From Deinococcus aestuarii (GTDB lineage: Bacteria; Deinococcota; Deinococci; Deinococcales; Deinococcaceae), in NCBI RefSeq assembly GCF_018863415.1, contig NZ_JAHKSN010000029.1, positions 1 through 58,869 of the forward strand: a DNA stretch of 58,869 nt, read 5' to 3'. Position 1 is the first letter of the stretch. The number at the start of each line of letters is the position of its first letter. Shown here piece by piece: positions 1 through 9,106 of the stretch. Both the position numbers and the translations under genes were made by a program. The notes beneath the pieces are model-generated. The model worked only from the letters and a program-made list of their open reading frames with translations, was not told the origin of the DNA and made no database searches.

Positions 1-926
1 CGCTGAGCCGTGAGGGTGCCTTCCTGGCAGGCAACTGGCTGTTCCTCGTCTTCGCGGTGATGGTCCTCGTCGGGACCCTCTTCCCCACCTTCGTGGAGGC
101 GGTGCAGGGGCGGCGGGACGCTTCCGTCGGGCCCGCCTTTTACAACGCCTTCGCCATCCCGCTGGGGCTGGGCCTGCTGCTGCTGATGGGCGTGGGGCCT
201 CTGCTCCCCTGGCGGCGGGCCGAGGGGCAGGGCCTGTGGCGGGCGCTGCGTCCCCTGCTCCTCGCGGGGATCGGGGCGGGCGTGATCGCCCTCGTGCTCG
301 GCGTGCGGAGCCCGGGTGTGCTGGGGACGATTGCGCTGTCGGCGTACAACCTCGTCGGGTTGGGCATGCTCACGGCCCGCGCCCTGCGGCAGCGCGGCGG
401 CGGCCTGATGAGCCTCGTGCGCGAGCAGCCCCGGCGGTACGGCGCCTACCTCGCCCACGTCGGCCTCGTGGTAATGGCGCTCGGGATCGCCGTCTCGGGG
501 GCGTACCGGCAGGACGCGCAGACGACGCTCAACGTGGGTGCCACCCCCACCAAGTTGTTGAATGAGTCCGTTGCCCTGCAAACAATACGGCCTGTTCAAA
601 AGCCTTATGGAAAGTCCATCGTCGCGCAGGTGCTCATCGACGAGGAACTTTTCGAGGCACGGTTGAACACATACGTTCAGGGAGGGAACACGCTCTTCGC
701 CACCCCTGCGGTGCGCTACAGCGCTCTGGGCGACACCTACCTCGTGGTCACTGCCTTCGATCCGGAGGGGAAGTGGGCGAGCGTGCGATTGATCGAGAGC
801 CCGCTGGTGTCGTGGATCTGGTGGGGCACGCTGATCGTGGTGCTGGGGGCCGGGCTGACGCTGGTGACGCCCCGGCGGGCGACGGTGCGGAGGCCCGTGG
901 CGCGGATGGCCCCGGCGACAGACTAG
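1..926 (+). CDS. ccmF: Cytochrome c maturation heme lyase CcmF, C-terminal part (5' end outside window)
   Basis: The reading frame is open from base 3 to a TAG at 924-926 and enters from the left edge, so only about 307 C-terminal residues are visible. It begins [16 protein letters not shown] and continues through a conserved [10 protein letters not shown] stretch, as in the CcmF/CycK family. Several hydrophobic helices follow, then a hydrophilic domain (about residues 155-260) and a last helix near [12 protein letters not shown]. CcmF is the membrane heme lyase that attaches heme to CxxCH sites of apocytochromes on the outer face of the membrane. ccmG follows after 30 bp, then ccmH and a CcmI-like gene, which is a standard ccm order. 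Family assignment is secure; the true start cannot be seen. Confidence 0.93.
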   Translation, partial: LSREGAFLAGNWLFLVFAVMVLVGTLFPTFVEAVQGRRDASVGPAFYNAFAIPLGLGLLLLMGVGPLLPWRRAEGQGLWRALRPLLLAGIGAGVIALVLGVRSPGVLGTIALSAYNLVGLGMLTARALRQRGGGLMSLVREQPRRYGAYLAHVGLVVMALGIAVSGAYRQDAQTTLNVGATPTKLLNESVALQTIRPVQKPYGKSIVAQVLIDEELFEARLNTYVQGGNTLFATPAVRYSALGDTYLVVTAFDPEGKWASVRLIESPLVSWIWWGTLIVVLGAGLTLVTPRRATVRRPVARMAPATD

Positions 927-956
927 CCGCTGTGCCCTGAGGAAGAGAGTGGATGT

Positions 957-1535
957 ATGACTGAGATGTCTACGAACCCGAAACCTGCGGTCCCCGCTCC
1001 CCTGTGGCGCCGTCTGCTGCCACCCGTGCTCGCGGCGGGGCTCGCCGGGGTGCTGGGCGCAGCGCTGCTGAACCCCGCGCGCAACACCCCGGATGGTGGA
1101 CCACTGATCAACAAGCCCGCCCCCGCCTTCACCCTCGAAAGCCTCGACGGCGCTCAGGTCAGCCTGGCCTCCCTCCAGGGCCGCCCGGTCGTCCTGAACT
1201 TCTGGGCGTCGTGGTGCACGCCGTGCCGGGAGGAGGCGCCGCTCTTCCGGGAACTCAGCGAGCGGCAGGCGGCGGGGCAGGGCCTGGCGGTCATCGGGGT
1301 GTTGTTTCAGGAGACGAAGGAACAGAACGCGCGCGACTTCATCAAGGAGTACGCTCTTGCCTACCCCTCCCTGCGTGACCCGGGCATCCAGACAGGCATC
1401 AACTATGGCGTATCGGGCATTCCGGAGACGTTCTTCATCGACCGTGAAGGCGTGATCCGCGACAAGGTGTCGGGGGGCCTGAACCGCGAGCGCCTGAACG
1501 CGGGGCTGGCGAAGATTGGGGTGGAGGGGCTGTGA
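957..1535 (+). CDS. ccmG: Thiol:disulfide oxidoreductase CcmG/DsbE (TlpA-like)
   Basis: This 192-residue protein has one N-terminal membrane anchor (about residues 15-40) and a thioredoxin-fold domain with the redox motif WCTPC inside [16 protein letters not shown] conserved cis-proline region appears as GIPETFFID. CcmG reduces the CxxCH cysteines of apocytochromes before heme ligation, on the outer side of the membrane. The ATG at 957 gives the normal length; a second ATG at 966 is also possible. The gene lies 30 bp after ccmF, and its stop overlaps the GTG of ccmH (GTGA), so the two are probably translationally coupled. Confidence 0.93.
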   Translation: MTEMSTNPKPAVPAPLWRRLLPPVLAAGLAGVLGAALLNPARNTPDGGPLINKPAPAFTLESLDGAQVSLASLQGRPVVLNFWASWCTPCREEAPLFRELSERQAAGQGLAVIGVLFQETKEQNARDFIKEYALAYPSLRDPGIQTGINYGVSGIPETFFIDREGVIRDKVSGGLNRERLNAGLAKIGVEGL

Positions 1536-2023
1536 GGTGGCCAGTGGTGTGGGGGTTCCTTGCCCTCGTTCTCGGCCTGCTGCTATCCGTCTCCCTCGCG
1601 CTGACGCCCGACCAGGAGGTGCGGGCCCGCCATCTCGGCTCGAACCTGCGCTGCCCGATCTGCACCGGGGTCCCGATCACGGAGAGCACGAACGACATCA
1701 GCCGGGAGATGCTGCGGGACGTGCGCGAGCAGGTGGCGGCGGGGCGCAGCGACCGGGACATCTACTCCTACTTCGCGGCGCGGTACGGAAACTTCGTGCT
1801 CCTCGACCCGCCCAAGGAGGGGAGCAACCTGCTGCTGTGGGGCGCGCCGCTCCTCGCGCTGGCGGGCGGTGGCGCGGTGCTGTGGAGTGTGCTGCGCAAG
1901 CGGAACGTCGCGGCTCCGTCCACCGCGGAGGCGGCGAGCGTCGCCGAGGAGCCCTTCGACCCCTTCCTGGCCCAGGTGCGGCGTGAGACCCGGGGGGACG
2001 ACCGGGCGGGAGGTGGGGCGTGA
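1532..2023 (+). CDS. ccmH: Cytochrome c maturation protein CcmH
   Basis: The protein has 163 residues with an N-terminal hydrophobic signal/anchor and the CcmH signature [14 protein letters not shown], where the LRCxxC cysteines act as the apocytochrome thiol reductant. A second hydrophobic helix ([14 protein letters not shown]) follows and then a short hydrophilic tail, which is the usual CcmH topology. The GTG start at 1532 overlaps the ccmG stop as GTGA, and the downstream gene starts in the same way at 2020. These two overlaps fix the start and imply one tightly packed ccm transcript. Confidence 0.93.
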   Translation: MRWPVVWGFLALVLGLLLSVSLALTPDQEVRARHLGSNLRCPICTGVPITESTNDISREMLRDVREQVAAGRSDRDIYSYFAARYGNFVLLDPPKEGSNLLLWGAPLLALAGGGAVLWSVLRKRNVAAPSTAEAASVAEEPFDPFLAQVRRETRGDDRAGGGA

Positions 2024-3078
2024 TTCTGGGACTCACCCTCTTCGTCCTCGTCGTTCTGGCCGCGCTGTGGCTGGTCTTGCAGCCGCTCAGAGGTGGCGTG
2101 CCCACCGATCCCGACGCCCCCGAGCGGGAACGGCTCACCGCCGAGCGGGACCGCCTGTACACAGAACTGGCGAACTTGACGGACGAGTCGCGCCGCCCCG
2201 ACCTCGAACGCCGGGCGGCCCTGACCCTGCGCGCGCTCGACGCCCTGCCGCCCGCGCCCCCTCCCCGGGAACGCGGCGGGCGCACCCGCACCGCCGCGCT
2301 GGCGGGCCTCGCGGTGGCCGCGCTCGTGACTGTCGCCGGGGCGGTGACCTTCGTGCCGCGCGGGCAGCTCGCCTCGCTGGGGGCGGGGGAGGCGCAGGAC
2401 GTGCGGGACGTGCTCGCGCTGCCGGGCCTGCGCAGGAAGGCCGAGACGACCGGGGAGGGGGCGGCGTACCTCGCTTGGGGTCAGGCCGCCTTTGACTCCG
2501 CCCGGTACGCGCAGGCGGTGATCGCCTACGGGAACGCCCTGAAGCTCGACCCCCGGCAGCCCGAGGCGTTGCGGCGGCTGGGCATCCTGCTCCTGACCCG
2601 GCCTGACCAGCAAGGAGCGCAGGCCCAGCAGCCCTCGCCCGAGGAGGCGCAGCAGGCGTTCCGCCTCATCCAGGCGGCGGCGCAGCTCGCCCCCAAGGAA
2701 CCCGAGTCGCAGCTCCTCCTGGGCTTCGCGCTCGCCCGCTTCGGGCAGGACGCGGACGCGCTCACGGCGCTCGAACGCTACCGGACCCTCGACCCCAAGG
2801 GGCGCGACGCGGATGATCTGATCACCTCCCTGCGGGCGAGGCAGAACGAGAGCGACCCCGGCCTCAAGGTCTACGCCGCGAACTGCGCAAGCTGTCACGG
2901 CCCGAACGGTCAAGGGGGCCTGGGCCCGAACCTGCGGGTCTCCACCCTGTCGCGTGACGCACTCAGAAGCGTCATCGTGAACGGCAAGGGCGCCATGCCC
3001 GCCTACCCGACCCTGAAGCCTGAAGAGCTCAGTGCCCTCCTCGACATGCTGGAGCGGTGGCGGAAGGAAGGCGAGTAA
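2020..3078 (+). CDS. CcmI-like TPR protein fused to a C-terminal cytochrome c domain
   Basis: This 352-residue protein opens with a membrane helix and a coiled-coil-like segment ([17 protein letters not shown]), then a second helix, as in CcmI/CycH. Tetratricopeptide-like repeats follow (about residues 140-270; [20 protein letters not shown] is clear). The last 80 residues carry a class I cytochrome c motif, CASCH in [16 protein letters not shown], with a candidate axial methionine in KGAMPAYP. CcmI escorts apocytochromes to the heme lyase, so this chaperone appears to carry its own heme domain. The GTG start overlaps the ccmH stop (GTGA). The N-terminal assignment rests on context and architecture; the cytochrome domain is certain. 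Confidence 0.88.
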   Translation: MILGLTLFVLVVLAALWLVLQPLRGGVPTDPDAPERERLTAERDRLYTELANLTDESRRPDLERRAALTLRALDALPPAPPPRERGGRTRTAALAGLAVAALVTVAGAVTFVPRGQLASLGAGEAQDVRDVLALPGLRRKAETTGEGAAYLAWGQAAFDSARYAQAVIAYGNALKLDPRQPEALRRLGILLLTRPDQQGAQAQQPSPEEAQQAFRLIQAAAQLAPKEPESQLLLGFALARFGQDADALTALERYRTLDPKGRDADDLITSLRARQNESDPGLKVYAANCASCHGPNGQGGLGPNLRVSTLSRDALRSVIVNGKGAMPAYPTLKPEELSALLDMLERWRKEGE

Positions 3079-3090
3079 CGCCCACGTCGG

Positions 3091-4431
3091 CTAACGCTTG
3101 TCGTCCGGTGTGTAGGCGTACAGGGAAATCAGGGCGGAGCTGATCTCCCGGAAGATGGGCGCGGCCAGTTGCGACCCCTGGTACTCGCGTTTGGCCCCGC
3201 GCACCATCACCGCCACCGTGAAGCGCGGTTGCGCCGCGGGGAGGAAGCCCGCGAAGGTGCTGGAAAACACCTCCCCGCTGTAACGGCCGCCCACCGCCAC
3301 CTGCGCGGTGCCGGTCTTGCCGCCCACGTGGTACCCGGGCAACTCGGCCTTCTCCCGGATGCCGTCGTCGATCACCCCACGCAGCAACTCGCGCATCCGG
3401 ATCGCCGTCTCCCGGCGCAGCACCTGCCTCGCCCCGCCCACGTCGCCGGGGAAGAGGCGTGGGGGAACGTACCGCCCGCCGTTCGCCAGCACGTTGAAGG
3501 CCGCGACGAGTTGCAGGGTGGTGACGGTCAGGCCCTGCCCGAAGGACACGGTGGCCTGCGACAGTGCGCTCCAGTCCTCCGGGTCCCGCAGGAGGCCGTC
3601 CCCGGCAGGCAGGCCCAGCCGGACCGGCTGACCCAGGCCGTAAGCGGTGAAGTGGCGGTACAGCAGCTCCGGGGGCACGCCCTCCACGAGCCGGGTCATG
3701 CCGACGTTGCTGGAGTAGCGCAGGATCTGCCGCGTCGTGAGCCGGGCAGGATGCGAGACGAGGTCGTTGATGGTGGCTCCTGCGTACCGGCGCCACATCG
3801 GGGTGTCGTACATCCGGTCGGGAGCGGTCCGGCCCTCGTCGAGCAGGGCCGCCACCGTGAGGGCCTTGACCACACTGCCCGGCTCGTACTCGTCCAGCGC
3901 CGCCCGGTTGCGCCAACGGTCAGCCGGGACCTGCGTCCAGGCGTTGGGGTCGAAGCCCGGCACCGACGCCACGGCACGCAACTCGCCCGTCCGGGTGTCC
4001 ATGACGGCGGCTGACGCGAACTGGGCGTCGGTGCGCGTCAAGGCCTCGTTCAGAACGGCCTCGACGGCGGCCTGCACGCGGGTGTCCAGGGTGAGGGTCA
4101 GCGCCTCGCCGCGCTGCAAACGCCCGTTCATCGCCCGCTCCGTGCCCTCCAGCCCGCCCGAGGCCCCCACGAAGCCGATGACCGGCGCGGCCAGGGGGCC
4201 CAGGGGGTAACGCCGGGCGTCCAGGGCGCCGTGTGCCAGGACCTGCCCGTCGGCGCTGCGCAGTTCCCCGCGGGTAGGCTGGGTGGACGGGAGAGGCACG
4301 GGGCCGGCGGGGACCGTGATCCTGGCCAGGGCCACCGCCAGCAGGGCGCAGGCGAGCAGACACAGGGCGGCAAGGACGCTGGCACGGCGACCCAGGCGCT
4401 GGGGGCCAGCACGGGACGGAGATGAGGACAT
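3091..4431 (-). CDS. Penicillin-binding protein, FtsI/PBP2-type transpeptidase (copy 1)
   Basis: A 446-residue protein with one N-terminal helix (about 18-40), a short linker (PTRGELRSADGQVLA) and a transpeptidase domain. The active-site SxxK is GSVVK (Ser about 186), the SxN is YSSNVG and the KTG is GGKTGTAQ. This is a serine D,D-transpeptidase that cross-links peptidoglycan outside the membrane. It is shorter than typical FtsI (about 550-600 residues) because the pedestal region is reduced and PASTA domains are absent. A very similar protein is encoded at 53294-54631, and both genes are preceded by a GAAAGACCTT block just before the start. The gene is convergent with the ccm operon. Confidence 0.9.
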   Translation of the reverse strand: MSSSPSRAGPQRLGRRASVLAALCLLACALLAVALARITVPAGPVPLPSTQPTRGELRSADGQVLAHGALDARRYPLGPLAAPVIGFVGASGGLEGTERAMNGRLQRGEALTLTLDTRVQAAVEAVLNEALTRTDAQFASAAVMDTRTGELRAVASVPGFDPNAWTQVPADRWRNRAALDEYEPGSVVKALTVAALLDEGRTAPDRMYDTPMWRRYAGATINDLVSHPARLTTRQILRYSSNVGMTRLVEGVPPELLYRHFTAYGLGQPVRLGLPAGDGLLRDPEDWSALSQATVSFGQGLTVTTLQLVAAFNVLANGGRYVPPRLFPGDVGGARQVLRRETAIRMRELLRGVIDDGIREKAELPGYHVGGKTGTAQVAVGGRYSGEVFSSTFAGFLPAAQPRFTVAVMVRGAKREYQGSQLAAPIFREISSALISLYAYTPDDKR

Positions 4432-4728
4432 AGGAGGAAGGTCTTTCTCAGGAGGGCCTGGACGAGGAAGGAAAACGCGTGGCGCCGGGAACGTCAGGGG
4501 AGGCGGACCATCCGCGTGGCCCGGGCCGGGCGGCGGACATCGAGGGGGTGTCGGTGCCGTGGAGGGGGTGCCGAACCGTCGGTGAGCAGCGCAGGGACGC
4601 GGCGTGGGGGCTCACCACCGAGCGTAAGGGGGGTGGGTTAGCCGGGCGTGATAGGACGCCGCCTGCACCTCCAGGAGCGGCGGATGGCCGGACCTGCCCG
4701 GCGGGTGTGGGGCCCGGTTCGGGGGCTG
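4432..4728. other. Intergenic region upstream of the penicillin-binding protein gene
   Basis: About 300 bp with no convincing gene. On the minus strand the stretch next to the PBP start reads CTGAGAAAGACCTTCCTCCT, closely matching the leader of the paralogous gene at 53294. I see no clear terminator or consensus promoter. Confidence 0.5.
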
Positions 4729-5397
4729 TCATTTCACCAGTCCCGCGACCATGTTGATGGAAAAGGCGACGATCACCGTCCCGAACAGGAAGGCGAGCAG
4801 CGTGTGCTTGGTGATCTCGAAGCGCAGGCCCGTGTCGGTCGCCGGCGTGTCCGACACCTGGTAGGTCATGCCCACCGTGAAGGCCAGGTACAGAAACTCG
4901 CGGTAGCTGGGGTCACGCTCCTGGTTGAAGTCCACCCCGCCCTGACCGTCCCGGTAGTACAGGTGGGCGTAGTGCAGGGTATAGATCATGTGGAGGGTAT
5001 TCCAGGAGAGCGCGACCGCCAGCAGGCTGCCGACCGTCAGGACCACCTCCAGGGACCCGACCAGGCGGCCGGCCTCGGCCAGCCCGCGCCCCACGCCGAC
5101 CAGGCTCATGCTGCTGGCCGCGAGCAGCAGCAGCCGGGCGCTGGCCCGCGCGGGGTCCGCCCGGGTGGCGAGGTGCCGGGTCTCGGCCGCGTCCGCGCTC
5201 ACCACGAGCCACACGGCGGGCACCAGGAAGACCAGCGCGGCGGCGTCCCAGGCCAGCAACACCTGGAGAAACCATGGCCAGACGTCCGGCAGCAGCAGGT
5301 ACACGCCCAGCCCGGCCACGCTCATGGCCACCAGGCGGGCGTGGGCGCTGGCCGCCCGACGGGCCAGGCGGCTGGCGAGCGGGGTGCGCCCCCTCAT
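4729..5397 (-). CDS. DUF1345-family integral membrane protein
   Basis: A 222-residue protein with about five hydrophobic helices. The second half carries the DUF1345 landmarks: a TLHYAHLYY stretch, a GGVDF motif, YREFLYLAFTVGMTYQVSDT, and a final helix ending FSINMVAGL. The family is widespread in bacteria and its function is unknown. It is the last gene of a minus-strand cluster of small membrane proteins (5477-6775). The ATG at 5397 follows the upstream gene by about 80 bp. Confidence 0.85.
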   Translation of the reverse strand: MRGRTPLASRLARRAASAHARLVAMSVAGLGVYLLLPDVWPWFLQVLLAWDAAALVFLVPAVWLVVSADAAETRHLATRADPARASARLLLLAASSMSLVGVGRGLAEAGRLVGSLEVVLTVGSLLAVALSWNTLHMIYTLHYAHLYYRDGQGGVDFNQERDPSYREFLYLAFTVGMTYQVSDTPATDTGLRFEITKHTLLAFLFGTVIVAFSINMVAGLVK

Positions 5398-5476
5398 CCC
5401 CGGCCCCCCGGCCGAACGAGCCGACCTCCCGACGGCCCGGCGCGCCCCGGGAGCCGGGTCTGCGGCCCGACCCGGG

Positions 5477-5758
5477 TCACGGCCCGGCGCCCCCGGCGAG
5501 CAGCCACTGGACCCCCTTGCCCAGCATCGCGGCGTTGAGCAGCAGGGCGAGGGTCATCAGCCGCAGGTACCGGTCGTCCGGCGGTGCGGGCCAGCCGAAC
5601 AGCCGCCCGGCGAGCAGCACCGTGCCCAGCGCGTAGAAGATCGCGCCGCTCCCGACGCGGCCCCCGAGGGCCAGGACCGCGCCCAGCGCCAGGTCGGACA
5701 GGCTGACCGCGAGGCGCAGCCGCTCGGCCTGGCGTTGCCGCCGGGCGCCCCCCTTCAC
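5477..5758 (-). CDS. Small membrane protein of unknown function
   Basis: This 93-residue protein has a basic N-terminus (MKGGARRQRQAERLR) and three hydrophobic stretches (about 17-33, 38-55 and 65-85). The GTG start at 5758 is supported by a GGGAGG Shine-Dalgarno 5 bp upstream. It lies between a broken Nramp gene and a DUF1345 gene in the same orientation and is probably co-transcribed with them. I do not recognise the family. Codon bias and the ribosome-binding site argue that it is real. Confidence 0.6.
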   Translation of the reverse strand: MKGGARRQRQAERLRLAVSLSDLALGAVLALGGRVGSGAIFYALGTVLLAGRLFGWPAPPDDRYLRLMTLALLLNAAMLGKGVQWLLAGGAGP

Positions 5759-5803
5759 CCGGGCCTCCCACCCGGCGCCAGGCAGATGAACCCCGGCATG
5801 CCC

Positions 5804-6302
5804 TCACCGCCCCCACGTCACGAACAGGCCCAGGGCGGCGAGCAGCATTGCCGCCGCCGTGAGCCAGCCCAGGACCCTCAAGCGCGGGGGGAGGGTGAAG
5901 CGGCCCATCACGTCCCGGCGGGTGGCGAGGAGCATCAGGGCCATGACCGGCGCGGCCGCCACCCCGTTGATGATCGCCGCCCGGTCCAGCGCCCGGAGGG
6001 AATCGAAGCCCGGCAGGTTGAGTGCCAGGCCCAGCAGCGTCGCGGCCACCAGCACCCCGTAAAAGCCGCGCGGCGAGGGGGCGGCGCTCCAGCCCCACCG
6101 GCCGGCGCAGCGCCGCCCCGACGGGGGAGGCCGCCGAGCCGGCCAGCACCGGCACCGCCAGCAGGCCTGTGCCGATGACGCCGGGTTCGTCGTCCGACGC
6201 GCCGGTCACGAGGCCGGGACCCGGCGAAGGCCAGAAGGCGGGCCGCCGTTCAGTCTCCCCTGGCCCCGGCGAGGCAGACGGGGAAGCGGTGGATTCATTC
6301 AT
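5804..6302 (-). pseudogene. Nramp-family divalent metal transporter, remnant with internal deletion and frameshift
   Basis: Starting at ATG 6302, the frame reads into GPGLVTGASDDEPG, the N-terminal Nramp motif, and then passes directly to IGTGLLAVPVLAGSAA, which in Nramp proteins lies in the last third. Most of the transport core is therefore missing. Around 6085-6110 the frame breaks; the continuation FYGVLVAATLLGLALN and LDRAAIINGVAAAPVM lies in the next frame and ends at 5804 with the typical last helix. The start overlaps the stop of the upstream DUF6328 gene (ATGA). Nramp proteins import Mn2+ or Fe2+; this copy cannot be functional as drawn. Confidence 0.85.
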
Positions 6303-6775
6303 GTGGGCGACCTCCGGTGCAACTTGCTGGCGAGCGGGAGCACCCACCACAACCCCCCGATCAGCAGGCCCACCAGACCGGTCGCCAGGCTGGCCCACAG
6401 GGTTCCGAACAGCGGCTGAAGCACCAGGTGGGTCGCCAGCACGAGCGCGAGGGAGAGCGGGAACAGGCCCACGACGACCACCCGGGTCGCGAAACGCTTG
6501 AAGCGCGGCCGGTCCCGCAACGGCCAGTTCAGGCGGTGGTACGCCGCCACCGAGGTGAACAGCACCAGGCTGGCGAGCGCGCTCAGGAACGTCGCCCCGT
6601 ATACCCCGCGCTCCGTGGCCACCAGCCGTGCAAAGCCTGAACTGAACGGCACGGTGATCAGGAAGGCGGTCAGCACCTGCGCGCCGGTGAGCAGCACCCA
6701 CGTCTCCTGCAACAGGTCGTCAAGGGATCCGGGGTCGTGGGCGGAGGGACCCGCCCACGGTTCTCGTGACCTCAT
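6299..6775 (-). CDS. DUF6328-like membrane protein
   Basis: A 158-residue protein when started at ATG 6775; a longer frame upstream is proline-rich and not protein-like. The core ETWVLLTGAQVLTAFLITVP followed by four hydrophobic helices and an AYHRLNW motif resembles DUF6328 proteins of Actinobacteria and Deinococci. The function is unknown. The stop overlaps the start of the Nramp remnant (ATGA), so it was probably co-translated with that transporter. Confidence 0.7.
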   Translation of the reverse strand: MRSREPWAGPSAHDPGSLDDLLQETWVLLTGAQVLTAFLITVPFSSGFARLVATERGVYGATFLSALASLVLFTSVAAYHRLNWPLRDRPRFKRFATRVVVVGLFPLSLALVLATHLVLQPLFGTLWASLATGLVGLLIGGLWWVLPLASKLHRRSPT

Positions 6776-7073
6776 GCTGGCGGCTCCACCGGAGCCAGCA
6801 CGGTGAGGCCCGGAGGGAAGGTCGCCGTGGGGGAAGGGAAGCGCTCGGCCCCAGACGCCGGCCCGAGTCCCCCAGCGGGGCGCTCCACCTGCCACACGAC
6901 GGTTGGAAGGTGGTCAGGGCTGTACGCCGCTGACCACCGGGCGCGGGCGACCGGCTGCGTGGCGGTGTTCGACCCCCTGGGACCGGACGGGGGACCGGCG
7001 GGCGCGTGCCGCCCCCGGGGAGGGCTGCTCCCCGGAGGGGACCAACACCGCGAGGTCGCCGCGGCCCCCGTGC
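6776..7073. other. Intergenic region with no recognisable gene
   Basis: About 300 bp between a glutaredoxin gene and the DUF6328 gene. Open frames here are GC-skewed shadows without protein character. I see no terminator, promoter or repeat that I would defend. Confidence 0.4.
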
Positions 7074-7328
7074 TCAACGGCCCCCCGTCAGCCCGAGGGC
7101 GCGGGCGATGCCCTCGCGCTGGTCCCGGAAGGGGCCGGAGAAGACCTGGTCGCCGACCCGGGTGACGGGCAGCGAGGACACGTCGGCACGCGCCAACAGC
7201 TCCGCGCGCGCCTGCGGGTCGTGATTGACGTTCTTCTCCGTGAAGGGAATGGCATGACGGGTCAGGAAGGCGCCCACGGCCCGGCTGGTCGCGCAGGCTC
7301 CCGTCGTGTACACGGTGACCGTGGTCAT
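7074..7328 (-). CDS. Glutaredoxin-family protein (CxxS type)
   Basis: An 84-residue thioredoxin-fold protein starting MTTVTVYTTGACATS. The active site is CATS, so it resembles a monothiol glutaredoxin. A cis-proline site SSLPVTRVGDQ and a C-terminal GPFRDQREGIARAL stretch follow, as in the CADC-type glutaredoxin encoded at 14778-15032. ATG 7328 is chosen because the upstream frame is low-complexity Gly/Pro/Arg. The likely role is thiol redox chemistry or Fe-S handling in the cytoplasm. Confidence 0.8.
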   Translation of the reverse strand: MTTVTVYTTGACATSRAVGAFLTRHAIPFTEKNVNHDPQARAELLARADVSSLPVTRVGDQVFSGPFRDQREGIARALGLTGGR

Positions 7329-7512
7329 GTCGGCCCTCCGCCCATCCGCTCGCCCCCACCCCCGTGGAGCCCCCGGGGGCGCGGCGGCTCCATCCGGCGG
7401 AAGCCCCGTGGAAGGAGCAGGGTCCGGGGCAGGCAGCGCTTCACCACGCGCGCCTCCACCTTCTGGAAGGTCGGCTCTGTTCGGCGAAGGAGAGGAACCT
7501 GGAGCACGCCAC

Positions 7513-7518
7513 ATTATA
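7513..7518 (-). promoter_or_regulatory. Candidate -10 element (TATAAT) for the glutaredoxin/DUF6328 cluster
   Basis: On the minus strand a perfect TATAAT lies in an AT-rich island within GC-rich DNA, about 185 bp upstream of the glutaredoxin start. It is embedded in ACATTATATGAATGT, a 5-bp inverted repeat with a 5-bp spacer. A good -35 is not evident. Confidence 0.4.
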
Positions 7519-7577
7519 TGAATGTTTGAGCAGGTGTACAGTAGCTCGGGAGCGTTGGGGGGCGATTTGGGCAGCCT

Positions 7578-9050
7578 TCAACCCCCGCTCCGGGAGGAGT
7601 TCCTGTTGATGACCGGCCACCACTCAGCGAGGAACCTGCGCCCGAACTGCCGCTTGGCCCTGGACCCGCGCGTGCCCAGCCACAGACCCAGCAGCGCCAG
7701 CGCGCTCAGCGCGGTGACCCACTCCCCCCACCGGACGTACAGCGTCCAGGTCCCGGTTTCCGCGAAGGGCACCGGCAGCACCCCGGCGACCCCTCGCGAC
7801 AGCCGGGCCGTGACCCGCCCGGAGGGGGCGATGGCCGCCGTCACCCCGTCGTTGCCCGCCCGCAGCACCCAGCGGCGGGTCTCGATGGCCCGCACGCGCC
7901 CCATCTGGAAGTGCTGCTCGCCGCCCACCGACGGCCCGAACCAGGCGTCGTTCGACACCACCGCCAGGACCCGCGCGCCGCGCCGCACCTGGGCGCGGGC
8001 GAAGGCCGGAAAGGTGGACTCGTAACAGATGAGCGCCCCCACCCGCAGGTTCGCCACCGGGAGCGGCGCCAGCGTGCGTCCGGGGACGGTACCTGTCAAC
8101 GCCGGCAGCCCCAGGGCGCGGAACAAGGCCCGGTAGGCCCCGTCGAGCGCCTTGCGGCCTGGAAAGAACTCTCCGAACGGCACCAGCCGCACCTTGTCCT
8201 GCCGGCCCCGCACCTGGCCTTCCTCAAAAGCGTACACGCTGTTGCGGTACCCGCCCTCCTCGGTGGGGGCGCCCAGCAGCAGCGGTACGTCCAGGGCGGT
8301 CAGCGCGCGGGCCACCTCGGGAGAACTCGGCGCGGCCGGGGCGGCCGTCTCCGGCCACACCACCAGCCGCGCCGGGCCCGCCGTCAGGCCTGAGCGCGTC
8401 AGGGCCAGGTAACGCCCCAGTTCATCCGTCGTGCGCCCCTGGGCCTTGGCCCGCGGATCGACATTGCCCTGTACCAGCAGTGCCCGCGCGTTGCCGGGTG
8501 GGTCAGGGGGTCGGGTGAGCCCGTACGCGAGGCCCAGGGACAGCAGCGCCGCGCCGCCCAGCAGCGCGCGGGGCCGCCCGTCCGCCAGGGCCGCCGCCGT
8601 CAACGCGACGAGCAGTCCCACCAGCGCGAGGCCGCCCAGATCGGCGAGCTGCACGAGGGGGGTCGGCGCGAAGGCGTAGCCCAGGCTTCCCCAGGTGAAG
8701 CCGAACGGCCCCAGGGCGCGCGCGGCGTCCAGCAGCGTCCACGCGAACGGCAGGGCCCAGAGCGTGGCGGGGCCCAGCACCTGGCGGGTCATGGCCGCCG
8801 TTCCAGCCCAGGTCAGGGCCAGCAGCCCCACCAACATCGGGTACAACGCCGCCACGCCGGGGCCGAAGAGGGGCGTCAGGCTGCCCGGCAGCCACAGCAG
8901 CAGCACCCCGAAGAAGCCGGCCGCGAAAGTGAAGGTCAGGGCGAAGGCCCCTCGCGGCGGGAGGGCGGCCACCGCCCGGAACAGCCAGGCCAGGGGCAGC
9001 GGGGCGAGCCAGCCGAGCGGGGAAGGCGGAAACGTGAACGACAGGGCCAC
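7578..9050 (-). CDS. lnt: Apolipoprotein N-acyltransferase Lnt (copy 1)
   Basis: At least 490 residues: several N-terminal membrane helices, then a carbon-nitrogen-hydrolase domain. The catalytic triad is visible as WPETAAP (Glu), KVRLVPFGEF (Lys) and ICYESTFP (Cys). Lnt adds the third acyl chain to lipoproteins on the outer face of the inner membrane. The GTG at 9050 cuts off part of helix 1: the open frame continues upstream with RFLLALLAGVALSF and reaches a CTG at 9110 that overlaps the stop of the CDF gene (CTGA). The second copy at 51311-52879 has a comparable helix there, so the true start is probably upstream. This is the last gene of the long metal operon. Confidence 0.92.
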   Translation of the reverse strand: MALSFTFPPSPLGWLAPLPLAWLFRAVAALPPRGAFALTFTFAAGFFGVLLLWLPGSLTPLFGPGVAALYPMLVGLLALTWAGTAAMTRQVLGPATLWALPFAWTLLDAARALGPFGFTWGSLGYAFAPTPLVQLADLGGLALVGLLVALTAAALADGRPRALLGGAALLSLGLAYGLTRPPDPPGNARALLVQGNVDPRAKAQGRTTDELGRYLALTRSGLTAGPARLVVWPETAAPAAPSSPEVARALTALDVPLLLGAPTEEGGYRNSVYAFEEGQVRGRQDKVRLVPFGEFFPGRKALDGAYRALFRALGLPALTGTVPGRTLAPLPVANLRVGALICYESTFPAFARAQVRRGARVLAVVSNDAWFGPSVGGEQHFQMGRVRAIETRRWVLRAGNDGVTAAIAPSGRVTARLSRGVAGVLPVPFAETGTWTLYVRWGEWVTALSALALLGLWLGTRGSRAKRQFGRRFLAEWWPVINRNSSRSGG

Positions 9051-9106
9051 CCCCGCCAGCAGGGCCAGCAGGAACCGGGCTCGGTGGGGCGAGGCTCTCC
9101 ACCAGG

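Noticed and set aside
5394..6701. 435-codon minus-strand frame spanning the membrane-protein cluster
   Set aside because: Only a short part (the Nramp N-terminus) is meaningful; the rest reads real small genes out of frame.
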